A DNA stretch of 6,561 nucleotides from Pseudomonadota bacterium (GCA_023422485.1 JAGTAM010000300.1:1-6561), one strand, 5' to 3'. Counted from the first letter of the stretch, positions 1-5,566 are shown. The notes: generated from the sequence alone by a model not told the origin. Translations and numbers: made by a program.

Positions 1-431
1 ACGCCCGCCTCGCGCGCGGCGTCGAGCAGCACGCTCACCATCGGCTCGGCCTCGACCATGTGGGCGAAGGGCTCGCCCGCGCTCTCCCTCTCGGTCCCGT
101 CGCCGAAGGTGAGGAAGACCGGCCGCACCGGATCGCCGACGCGGCTGTCGCTGATGACGAGCCGGCGCATCGGCTCCGCCGCCGGTTCGATCCGCGGCCA
201 CAATTCAAGCCGCTCGAACATCCGCCGCGGCCCCGCCGCGACGGCGTAGGCGCGCCCGCGATGGCGCGCGGCGCCCGCCTCCAGGCCGGGATCGCAGACC
301 GTGACGTCGAGGGCGGGGCCGTGCGTCCGCTTCAGGGCGACCGCCAGGGTGAGGCTGGCGATGCCCGCTCCGGCGACGAGCAGGTGTCGGCTTCCGGGAC
401 GATGTCCGGGACGGCGATCCGTTGTGTTCAT
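1..431 (-). CDS. UbiH/UbiF/COQ6-family FAD-dependent hydroxylase, N-terminal part (runs off left edge)
   Basis: This is a partial gene read on the minus strand: 143 whole codons are visible and the C-terminal part lies beyond the window edge. The family hydroxylates the ring of ubiquinone precursors in the cytoplasm or at the inner membrane, using FAD and NAD(P)H; members are about 400 residues long. Residues 17-35 form the FAD-binding first strand and helix with GAGIAS at 21-26, where the last glycine of GxGxxG is serine. An acidic residue (Asp47) sits at the end of the second strand. The segment RAYAVAAGPRRMFERLELW (60-78) matches the family's R-x-x-A-L-S...L-x-x-L-G-x-W block, and HMVEAEPM resembles the conserved VVEN-type segment. 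The ATG at 431 is preceded by AGAGGAAGG at 435-443, a good ribosome binding site. It is divergent from tesB. Which ring position it hydroxylates cannot be told from this fragment. Confidence 0.85.
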   Translation of the reverse strand, partial: MNTTDRRPGHRPGSRHLLVAGAGIASLTLAVALKRTHGPALDVTVCDPGLEAGAARHRGRAYAVAAGPRRMFERLELWPRIEPAAEPMRRLVISDSRVGDPVRPVFLTFGDGTERESAGEPFAHMVEAEPMVSVLLDAAREAG

Positions 432-653
432 CGGCCTTCCTCTTGTTCGGCTCCGGCTCCGACGAGGCGTTTCCGAGCCTACCCCATAGACCGCGCGGCG
501 CGCGCACGCGATCCCGTGCAGGCGGCCGCAGATGTCGCTCAGGGCGCGGACGCCCCGCGTGGCATCGCCGGGCGAGGCCGCTATGTGCGTCGGAAACGCC
601 CCGAACCGGGGCCGCTCGCCCCTCTTCGTCGTCCCGGAGTCGCAGAAGCCGCT
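432..653. other. divergent intergenic region between the ubiH-like gene and tesB
   Basis: This 222-bp GC-rich gap separates two start codons facing away from each other, so it should hold both promoters. I found no convincing -35/-10 pair on either strand and no RNA gene. Open frames cross it, including an in-frame upstream extension of tesB, but they have no family resemblance, and beyond 431 they lie antisense to the ubiH-like gene. The only visible oddity is a ten-base direct repeat, GCCGCTATGT, at 577-586 and 648-657; the second copy contains the tesB start codon. Confidence 0.6.
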
Positions 654-1532
654 ATGTCCGAAACCCTCAGGCCCGATCCCGTCGACGCGCTTCTGGCAAT
701 TCTCGATCTGGAGCGCCTGGAGACCGACCTGTTCCGCGGCATCAGCCCCCGGATCGGCTGGCCGCGGGTGTTCGGGGGGCAGGTCGTCGCCCAGGCGCTG
801 ATCGCGGCCTCCCGCACGGTCGAGGCGTCCCGTCCGCCCCACTCGCTTCACGCCTACTTCCTCCTCGGCGGCGACCCCGCGGTGCCCATCGTCTACGAGG
901 TCGAGCGCATCCGTGACGGCGGCAGCTTCACCACCCGCCGGGTCAAGGCGATCCAGAAGGGACGGGCGATCTTCGCCATGTCGGTGTCGTTCCACGTCAC
1001 GGAGGCGGGCCACGAGCACGCCGCCGAGCGCCCCGACGTGCCGGGGCCGGGCGATCTGGCGGATGCGCGGACCCTCGTGCGCGAGGGCGGAAGCATCGTG
1101 CCCGAGCCGATGCTCGCCTATTTCACGCAGGCCTGGCCGATCGAATTGCGGCCGGTCGAGACCGAGCGCTATCGCGACCGCGCGCCGAGGCCCGCCCGCT
1201 ACCACGTCTGGATGCGCACGACGAAGCCCCTGCCGGACGATCCGGCGGTGCATCGGGCGGTGCTGGCCTACGCCTCGGACATGACGTTGCTCGATGCGAC
1301 GCTGATCCCCCACGGCCGCACCGTGTTCGACCCGGAGATCCAGTCGGCGAGCCTCGACCACGCCCTCTGGTTCCACCGGCCGTTCCGGGCCGATTCCTGG
1401 CTGCTCTATTCGCAGGACAGTCCGAGTGCCTCCGGCGCCCTGGGCTTCGCCCGCGGCACCTTCCACGACGAGGAGGGGCACCTCATCGCCTCGGTCGCCC
1501 AGGAGGGCCTCATCCGTCAGCGCCGCGCCTGA
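654..1532 (+). CDS. tesB: acyl-CoA thioesterase II (TesB)
   Basis: The product is 292 residues, close to the 286 of E. coli TesB, and hydrolyses acyl-CoA of broad chain length to free fatty acid and CoA in the cytoplasm. Its two halves form a double hot-dog fold. Family blocks are seen throughout: RVFGGQVVAQAL (38-49), HSLHAYFLLGGDP (63-75), RDGGSFTTRRVKAIQKG (87-103), LAYASDMTLL (204-213), SASLDHALWFHRPF (231-244) and VAQEGLIR (281-288). By alignment from memory with E. coli TesB, the catalytic Asp204, Thr228 and Gln278 correspond to Asp209, Ser233 and Gln283, so the threonine is a serine, a conservative change. An open frame continues upstream in phase to position 60, but family similarity begins at this ATG, so the longer start was rejected. 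The ribosome binding site is weak (GGAG at 636-639). Translation ends in tandem stops, TGATGA. Confidence 0.95.
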   Translation: MSETLRPDPVDALLAILDLERLETDLFRGISPRIGWPRVFGGQVVAQALIAASRTVEASRPPHSLHAYFLLGGDPAVPIVYEVERIRDGGSFTTRRVKAIQKGRAIFAMSVSFHVTEAGHEHAAERPDVPGPGDLADARTLVREGGSIVPEPMLAYFTQAWPIELRPVETERYRDRAPRPARYHVWMRTTKPLPDDPAVHRAVLAYASDMTLLDATLIPHGRTVFDPEIQSASLDHALWFHRPFRADSWLLYSQDSPSASGALGFARGTFHDEEGHLIASVAQEGLIRQRRA

Positions 1533-1553
1533 TGAGGGCAATCAAAGCGAATT

Positions 1554-1590
1554 TGCCGACCCATTAGGCTGTCTGCCCATCACGAAGGCA
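1554..1590. promoter_or_regulatory. two tandem NtrC-like binding dyads
   Basis: Two related dyads occur: TGCC-N9-GGCT at 1554-1570 and TGCC-N9-GGCA at 1574-1590. The second is a perfect inverted repeat at its ends (CTGCC...GGCAG, 1573-1591). Both fit the TGC-N11-GCA spacing of NtrC operators, the first with one mismatch. Their offset is exactly 20 bp, about two helical turns, so dimers would sit on the same DNA face. Their centres lie about 117 and 137 bp before the inferred sigma-54 start point, a normal enhancer distance. The link to NtrC is inferred from spacing and context. Confidence 0.55.
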
Positions 1591-1672
1591 GTTTTCACGG
1601 CCTGGCTGCTCGACCCGGAGTCATGGCTCGCTCACGTTCTGGGCAGAAGAGCGAAACTGAAAATAGTTCCGC

Positions 1673-1690
1673 TTGGCACGGTCCTTGAAT
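1673..1690 (+). promoter_or_regulatory. sigma-54 (RpoN) promoter of glnK-amtB
   Basis: The sequence TTGGCACGGTCCTTGAAT matches the sigma-54 consensus TTGGCACG-N4-TTGCA almost fully. The -24 GG is at 1675-1676. The -12 dinucleotide, ten bases later at 1687-1688, is GA where GC is usual. Transcription would start near 1699, leaving a leader of about 90 bases before glnK. Position before a glnK-amtB operon and downstream of NtrC-like dyads supports the call; the -12 mismatch lowers certainty. Confidence 0.65.
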
Positions 1691-1703
1691 GAAGGCGCGC
1701 GGT

Positions 1704-1760
1704 CGCAGGGTCATCCCGATCCCTGCGGAACCGCTGGGTCTCGGCCGGTGCGTGACCGGC
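1704..1760 (+). other. structured glnK leader with two hairpins
   Basis: Two perfect stems lie in the presumed untranslated leader. CGCAGGG at 1704-1710 pairs with CCCTGCG at 1721-1727 across a 10-base loop. GCCGGT at 1744-1749 pairs with ACCGGC at 1755-1760 across a 5-base loop. The first would begin only a few bases from the inferred sigma-54 start point, so it could protect the 5' end of the messenger. There is no T-run after either, so they are not terminators. Function is unknown. Confidence 0.45.
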
Positions 1761-1776
1761 GGTGAGAAGGCAGAAC

Positions 1777-1783
1777 AAGGGGG
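1777..1783 (+). promoter_or_regulatory. ribosome binding site of glnK, deciding the start
   Basis: AAGGGGG lies eight bases before the ATG at 1792 and supports that start over an in-frame GTG at 1762, which would add ten residues not found in PII proteins. GGGC at 1781-1784 can pair with GCCC at 1788-1791, so part of the site may be weakly masked. Confidence 0.7.
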
Positions 1784-1791
1784 CGCCGCCC

Positions 1792-2130
1792 ATGAAAATC
1801 GTGATGGCGATCATCAAGCCGTTCAAATTGGAAGAGGTCCGCGACGCCCTGACCGGGATCGGCGTCCACGGCCTGACCGTGACGGAGGTCAAGGGCTACG
1901 GCCGGCAGAAGGGCCATACCGAGATCTATCGCGGGGCCGAGTACGCCGTGAGCTTCCTCCCCAAGCTCAAGATCGAGGTGGCCGTCGCGGCCGACCTCGT
2001 GACCAACGTGATCGACACGATCGCCGGCGCCGCCCGCACCGGGCAGATCGGTGACGGCAAGATCTTCGTGATGCCGCTGGAGAAAGCGGTCCGCATCCGC
2101 ACCGGCGAGACCGACGTCGACGCGCTCTGA
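1792..2130 (+). CDS. glnK: PII nitrogen regulatory protein GlnK
   Basis: This 112-residue protein has the exact usual length of the trimeric PII family. It senses 2-oxoglutarate and ATP/ADP in the cytoplasm and, when not uridylylated, inserts its T-loop into AmtB to block ammonium entry. The T-loop reads YRGAEYAVSFLPK, with the uridylylation target Tyr51 and Lys58 in place. The nucleotide-binding B-loop TGQIGDGKIF spans 83-92, and Arg101 and Arg103 of the C-loop are present. Residue 54 is serine, where E. coli GlnB has aspartate and GlnK asparagine; together with linkage to amtB this points to GlnK rather than GlnB. It is the first gene of a two-gene operon, 133 bp before amtB, downstream of an apparent sigma-54 promoter with NtrC-like sites. 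Confidence 0.96.
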   Translation: MKIVMAIIKPFKLEEVRDALTGIGVHGLTVTEVKGYGRQKGHTEIYRGAEYAVSFLPKLKIEVAVAADLVTNVIDTIAGAARTGQIGDGKIFVMPLEKAVRIRTGETDVDAL

Positions 2131-2229
2131 GGAGCCCGCCCCGCATCGGTTTCCTCCCCGATATCCCGATGGCTCATCACCCGTTCCGGCGGAACGCGCC
2201 CGGCCGCGCCGCCGCCTCTCCCTCCTCAA

Positions 2230-2240
2230 TGCGTGACGCA
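2230..2240. repeat. TGCGT-G-ACGCA palindrome before amtB
   Basis: This perfect 11-base palindrome with one central base lies 23 bases before the amtB start, between glnK and amtB. A second small inverted repeat, GTTCC-GGC-GGAAC, is at 2183-2195. They may form RNA hairpins or act as an operator; nothing in the sequence decides between these. Neither is followed by a T-run, so readthrough from glnK into amtB is not blocked by a recognisable terminator. Confidence 0.4.
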
Positions 2241-2247
2241 CTGCGAT

Positions 2248-2260
2248 CAGGAGCTTCCTG
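2248..2260 (+). promoter_or_regulatory. amtB ribosome binding site inside a small hairpin
   Basis: AGGAG at 2249-2253 is a good Shine-Dalgarno sequence ten bases before the ATG at 2264 and supports that start. It overlaps a small dyad: CAGGA at 2248-2252 can pair with TCCTG at 2256-2260 around a three-base loop. If formed, this stem would mask part of the site and damp amtB translation relative to glnK, which is an inference only. Confidence 0.5.
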
Positions 2261-2263
2261 TCC

Positions 2264-3760
2264 ATGAAACCTCGTAACCTTCTCGCGCTCGGGCTGGGAG
2301 GAGCCGCCCTCGGCCTCCTCCTCGTCGAGCCGTCGCTCGCGCAGGCGCCGACGGTCGAGCCTGCCGCCACCGCCGCTGCCCCGGTGCCCAACAAGGGCGA
2401 CACCGCCTGGATGCTGCTGTCGGCGGTCCTCGTCCTGCTGATGACGGTGCCCGGCCTCGCCCTGTTCTACGGCGGCCTCGTGCGCACCAAGAACATGCTC
2501 TCGGTGCTGACCCAGGTCTTCGCGATCGCCTCGATCGTCTGTCTCCTGTGGGTCACCTACGGCTACAGCCTCGCCTTCACCAACGGCGGCGGCCTCAACG
2601 ACTTCGTCGGCGGGTTTTCCAAGGCCTTCCTCAAGGGCGTCGATCCCAACTCGGTCGCGGCCACCTTCTCCAACGGCGTCGTGATCCCCGAATACGTCTA
2701 CATCTGCTTCCAGATGACGTTCGCGATGATCACCCCCGGCCTCATCGTCGGCGCGTTTGCCGAGCGGATGAAGTTCTCGGCGCTGGTCGTGTTCACGATC
2801 CTCTGGGTCACGCTGATCTATTTCCCGATGGCCCACATGGTCTGGTACTGGGGCGGCCCGGACGTCTTCGCCGACGCGGCCCGCAAGCTCGCCGCCGCCG
2901 GTGGCGAGGCCAATGCCGCGGCCAAGGCCGAGTACGACGCGGTGCTGGGTGATGCCGGCATGCTGTTCAAGTGGGGCGCCCTCGACTTCGCCGGCGGCAC
3001 CGTCGTGCACATCAACGCGGGCATCGCCGGCCTCGTCGGCTGCCTGATGCTCGGCAAGCGCATCGGCTACGGCCGCGACCTGCTGGCCCCGCACTCGCTG
3101 ACCATGACCACGATCGGCGCCTCGCTCCTGTGGGTGGGCTGGTTCGGCTTCAATGCCGGCTCGAACCTCGAGGCCAACGGTGCCGCGGGCCTAGCGATGA
3201 TCAACACCTTCGTCGCCACCGCCGCCGCCGCCGTGTCCTGGCTCTTCGTCGAGTGGGCCGCCAAGGGTAGGCCGTCGCTCCTCGGCATGCTCTCGGGTGC
3301 CATCGCCGGCCTCGTCGCCGTGACGCCGGCCGCGGGCTTTGCCGGCCCGATGGGCTCGATCGTGCTCGGTCTCGCTGCGGGCGCCGTCTGCTTCGTGATG
3401 TGCTCCACCGTGAAGAACGCGCTCGGCTACGACGACTCCCTCGACGTGTTCGGCGTGCACTGCGTCGGTGGCATCCTCGGCGCCATCGCCACGGGTATCC
3501 TGGTCTCGCCCGATCTCGGCGGCGCCGGCATCCCCGACTACACCTCCAAGCCCGGTGAACTCACCGTCGGCGCCTACGACATGGTCGCCCAGGTGATCAC
3601 CCAGGCGAAGGCGGTCGGCTTCACCATCCTGTGGTCGGGTATCGGCTCGGCGATCCTCTACAAGCTCGTCGATCTGACGATCGGCCTGCGCGTGACGCAG
3701 GAAGAGGAGCGCGAGGGCCTCGACATCGCCGATCACGGCGAGCGCGCCTACAACTACTGA
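2264..3760 (+). CDS. amtB: ammonium channel AmtB
   Basis: This 498-residue inner-membrane protein conducts ammonium as a trimer and is gated by GlnK. A cleavable signal peptide (1-28, ending SLAQA) and an Ala/Pro-rich spacer precede eleven expected membrane helices, beginning with TAWMLLSAVLVLLM at 47-60. Aligned from memory with E. coli AmtB (mature numbering), the pore residues are kept: Phe107 as Phe149, Trp148 as Trp194, Asp160 as Asp241, the twin histidines 168 and 318 as His249 and His399, and Phe215/Ser219 as Phe296/Ser300. Signature blocks GALDFAGGTVVHIN (238-251) and DVFGVH (394-399) are intact. The cytoplasmic tail LRVTQEEEREGLDIADHGE is conserved, as needed for GlnK gating. Between Trp194 and Gly238 there is an Ala-rich periplasmic insertion of about 35 residues absent from E. 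coli AmtB but, I believe, common in alphaproteobacteria. It is the second gene of the glnK-amtB operon. Confidence 0.97.
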   Translation: MKPRNLLALGLGGAALGLLLVEPSLAQAPTVEPAATAAAPVPNKGDTAWMLLSAVLVLLMTVPGLALFYGGLVRTKNMLSVLTQVFAIASIVCLLWVTYGYSLAFTNGGGLNDFVGGFSKAFLKGVDPNSVAATFSNGVVIPEYVYICFQMTFAMITPGLIVGAFAERMKFSALVVFTILWVTLIYFPMAHMVWYWGGPDVFADAARKLAAAGGEANAAAKAEYDAVLGDAGMLFKWGALDFAGGTVVHINAGIAGLVGCLMLGKRIGYGRDLLAPHSLTMTTIGASLLWVGWFGFNAGSNLEANGAAGLAMINTFVATAAAAVSWLFVEWAAKGRPSLLGMLSGAIAGLVAVTPAAGFAGPMGSIVLGLAAGAVCFVMCSTVKNALGYDDSLDVFGVHCVGGILGAIATGILVSPDLGGAGIPDYTSKPGELTVGAYDMVAQVITQAKAVGFTILWSGIGSAILYKLVDLTIGLRVTQEEEREGLDIADHGERAYNY

Positions 3761-3766
3761 GTGGCG

Positions 3767-3826
3767 GCCCGCCATCCCGGCGGGCATCCGAAAAGGGCCT
3801 CGGCGCACCGCGCCGGGGCCTTTTTT
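3767..3826 (+). terminator. intrinsic terminator of glnK-amtB, with a preceding hairpin
   Basis: The main stem pairs 3796-3806 with 3810-3820 (11 pairs, one G-U) around the loop ACC and is followed by six Ts at 3821-3826. Four As at 3791-3794 face the T-run, so the element may also work weakly in reverse. Ten bases upstream, a separate perfect 7-pair hairpin (3767-3773 with 3779-3785, loop ATCCC) begins six bases after the amtB stop; it has no T-run and may protect the 3' end. Confidence 0.92.
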
Positions 3827-4100
3827 CATGGGTTGATGGCTGAGTCGCGCCGAGCCGTCATCCGTGGCCGCTTCGGTTCAGATTTCCCAATCGTGAATCG
3901 ATCGTGAGGAAAACCGGAGATTTTCGCAAAAAAGTTAAATGGTCGCCGTTCCAGGGATTGTTGCCTTCGCGCAACATTTTTCGGCCGCAGATTGATGCAG
4001 CTCAAAACTGTCTAAAAATTGGGCACTTGCGCAAAACTTCATTTTGCGACGCGGCGGCGACTTCGGCACCTTAGCCGTATCGAACTTGGGGCTGACCGCA
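3827..4100 (+). promoter_or_regulatory. AT-richer control region and leader of the porin gene
   Basis: From about 3880 to 4048 the composition is clearly more AT-rich than the rest of the window, and no gene is visible. It holds three dyads: TGTTGC/GCAACA (3959-3964 with 3971-3976) followed by five Ts, the 8-base palindrome TTGCGCAA (4027-4034), and CGCAAAA/TTTTGCG (4030-4036 with 4042-4048). CGCAAAA also occurs at 3925-3931. A possible promoter is TTGATG at 3992-3997 with an AT-rich -10 near 4013-4019, but the match is weak. The region must drive the porin, since a strong terminator lies just upstream. Confidence 0.5.
3959..3981 (+). terminator. possible weak terminator or attenuator in the porin leader
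   Basis: A 6-pair stem, TGTTGC with GCAACA around a 6-base loop, runs straight into five Ts (3977-3981). This is the shape of a short intrinsic terminator pointing toward the porin. It could be a backup terminator for amtB, or an attenuator if the porin promoter lies upstream of it. The stem is short, so it may also be chance in an AT-rich region. Confidence 0.3.
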
Positions 4101-5357
4101 ATGACAATCAAAACAATGTTTCTGGCCGCAGGCGCGGCGCTGACGACGCTGAGCGCCACCGCGCTGCCAGTTCTCGCCGCGGACATGCCCGCCGCCGCGT
4201 CGGCTCCGGTTGTGGTCGAGGAGCATTGCAAGGCCGCGATCTCGACCCCGACCTTCGGCGGTCTCATCAAGGCGAACCCGAACCCGGCCTGCTTCGTCAC
4301 GGGACTTGGCGACATCTATGTCGGCGGCGCGATCACCGGCTTTGCCTATTCTCAGACCAACGCCTTCGGCATCCTCTCGCCGAGCGTCGAGCAGGATCGC
4401 TACGGCCGGGTCGACTTCACGAACCTCCAGGGCTGGATCCAGAAGGCGGATGGCCCGCTGCAGTTCTACGTGCATGCCGGCCTCTACTCGATTCCGGCGC
4501 TCGGCCTGCCGCTCTACTCGTCGTTCGAGCAGACCCAGTCGCTGTTCGGCCCGGTGCCGGTCGCCTTCGGCAAGTGGCAGATCAACGACGAGTGGTCGAT
4601 CCAGGCCGGCCGGATGTTCACCAATATCGGTTCCGAGCTGTTGTTCTCCTACCAGAACCTCAACATCTCCCGCGGTCTGGTGTTCAACCAAGAGAACTTC
4701 ATCAACCAGGGTGTTCAGGTCAACTACGCGAACGGTCCGTTCGCGGCGGCGATCTCGGTGAACGACGGCTTCTACTCGGGCGAGCTGAACTGGGTGACGG
4801 GCTTTGCCACCTACAAGCTCGACGATTCGAACACGATCGGCATCAACGGCGGCACGCATTTCAGCGACTTCGATTCCTCGACCCGCAGCCCGCGCTTCCA
4901 GTTCGCGACGATCAACTCGCTGCAGAACAGCAGTATCATCAGCGTGAACTACACCTACGCCAACGGCCCGTGGATCATCTCGCCGTACTTCCAGTACACC
5001 ACCGTCGATCGCAAGGATAACTACTTCTCCCCGATCATCGGCGGCGAGACCTGGGGCGGTGCGCTGCTCGCCGGCTACGCCTTCAACGAGAATTTCGGTC
5101 TGGCCGGCCGTGTCGAGTACATCGCCCAGTCGGGCACCCGCTTCGACACCCTGAGCGCGACGAGCCTCCTGTACGGCCCGGGCAGCTCGGCCTTCTCGTT
5201 CACCATCACGCCGACCTTCACCTGGGACCGCTACTTCGTCCGCGGCGAGTTCGCGACGGTGCAGGCCTACGACGTCACCCCCGGCTTCGGCTTCGGCCGC
5301 GACGGCACCAAGCGCTCGCAGGAGCGCTACCTCGTGGAGACCGGCTTCACCTTCTGA
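4101..5357 (+). CDS. outer-membrane beta-barrel protein, putative porin
   Basis: The product is a 418-residue precursor. A signal peptide is clear: MTIK, a hydrophobic stretch to about residue 23, then PVLA before ADMP, giving cleavage near residue 26/27. The mature part shows barrel-type alternation of aromatic and small polar residues from about 70 onward, for example IYVGGAITGFAYSQ, GVQVNYANGPFAAAISVNDG and PWIISPYFQYTTVD, and ends in GFTF, the terminal-Phe signal typical of outer-membrane barrels. Two cysteines, Cys43 and Cys64, lie close together near the mature N-terminus and may form a disulfide. Overall it resembles the BBP2/OmpL-like porin group more than classic rhizobial Porin_2, but the family is not certain. 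The frame opens upstream to a TTG at 4044; the ATG at 4101 is preferred because it begins the signal peptide. TTGGGG at 4086-4091 is a modest ribosome site. The substrate is unknown. Confidence 0.8.
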   Translation: MTIKTMFLAAGAALTTLSATALPVLAADMPAAASAPVVVEEHCKAAISTPTFGGLIKANPNPACFVTGLGDIYVGGAITGFAYSQTNAFGILSPSVEQDRYGRVDFTNLQGWIQKADGPLQFYVHAGLYSIPALGLPLYSSFEQTQSLFGPVPVAFGKWQINDEWSIQAGRMFTNIGSELLFSYQNLNISRGLVFNQENFINQGVQVNYANGPFAAAISVNDGFYSGELNWVTGFATYKLDDSNTIGINGGTHFSDFDSSTRSPRFQFATINSLQNSSIISVNYTYANGPWIISPYFQYTTVDRKDNYFSPIIGGETWGGALLAGYAFNENFGLAGRVEYIAQSGTRFDTLSATSLLYGPGSSAFSFTITPTFTWDRYFVRGEFATVQAYDVTPGFGFGRDGTKRSQERYLVETGFTF

Positions 5358-5396
5358 GGCCACGCCGGTCCGCCGACGAGATCGGGACATGATGTG

Positions 5397-5431
5397 GGAA
5401 GCCCCGGAGAGATCCGGGGCTTCCTGCTTTT
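5397..5431 (+). terminator. intrinsic terminator of the porin gene
   Basis: A perfect 12-pair stem joins 5397-5408 (GGAAGCCCCGGA) with 5413-5424 around the loop GAGA, followed by TGC and four Ts (5428-5431). It starts 40 bases after the porin stop. The T-run is short and interrupted, but the stem is very stable. Confidence 0.85.
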
Positions 5432-5502
5432 CGGGAGCGAAACCGGGGACATCTCGATTCATTCGACGGCCGCCGGGGTCGCGATCGCTTTGGGGCGCAC
5501 AC

Positions 5503-5517
5503 TTAGCCCGCCGTTAA
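5503..5517. promoter_or_regulatory. CtrA-like binding site upstream of ftsK
   Basis: TTAG-N7-TTAA followed by CC matches the CtrA consensus TTAA-N7-TTAA(C) with one changed base in the first half. It lies 50 bases before the ftsK start. Two more TTA-containing half-site-like pieces follow, at 5528-5531 (TTAG) and 5534-5537 (TTAC). CtrA is the conserved cell-cycle regulator of alphaproteobacteria, and division genes are common targets, so the context fits; binding is inferred. Confidence 0.5.
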
Positions 5518-5566
5518 CCGGCCCGCATTAGCCTTACCGGATCGTTGACACCGGACCGGTCTGCGC

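Larger units (their letters stand above)
5358..5566 (+). other. porin-ftsK intergenic region
   Basis: This 209-bp gap holds the porin terminator, one GANTC methylation-type site (GATTC at 5456-5460), the CtrA-like site, and the ftsK promoter, which I could not place with confidence. ACCGG-A-CCGGT at 5550-5560 is a near-perfect short palindrome just before the ftsK start. I see no gene in it. Confidence 0.6.

Noticed and set aside
60..653. Upstream in-frame extension of tesB giving a 490-residue protein
   Set aside because: The extra 198 residues are Arg/Ala-rich with no family resemblance, and most lie antisense to the ubiH-like gene. TesB similarity begins at the ATG at 654.
1572..1647. Eight-base inverted repeat TCTGCCCA / TGGGCAGA
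   Set aside because: The arms are about 60 bases apart, and the left arm overlaps the stronger NtrC-like dyad. I cannot support a separate role.
1711..2403. Long minus-strand open frame opposite glnK and amtB
   Set aside because: It is a GC-driven shadow of glnK and amtB, whose products match their families end to end. It has no credible domain.
4044..4100. TTG start extending the porin by 19 residues
   Set aside because: The extension would put non-signal residues ahead of a clear signal peptide and lies within a palindromic control region.
4071..5462. 463-residue minus-strand open frame opposite the porin
   Set aside because: Composition is typical of an antisense shadow in high-GC DNA (Arg/Glu/Val/Ala-rich), it covers the porin terminator, and the plus-strand product has a clear signal peptide and barrel end.
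5545..5550. TTGACA, a perfect -35 hexamer just before ftsK
   Set aside because: The matching -10 would fall at or inside the ftsK start codon with no TATAAT-like sequence there, so it is probably chance.
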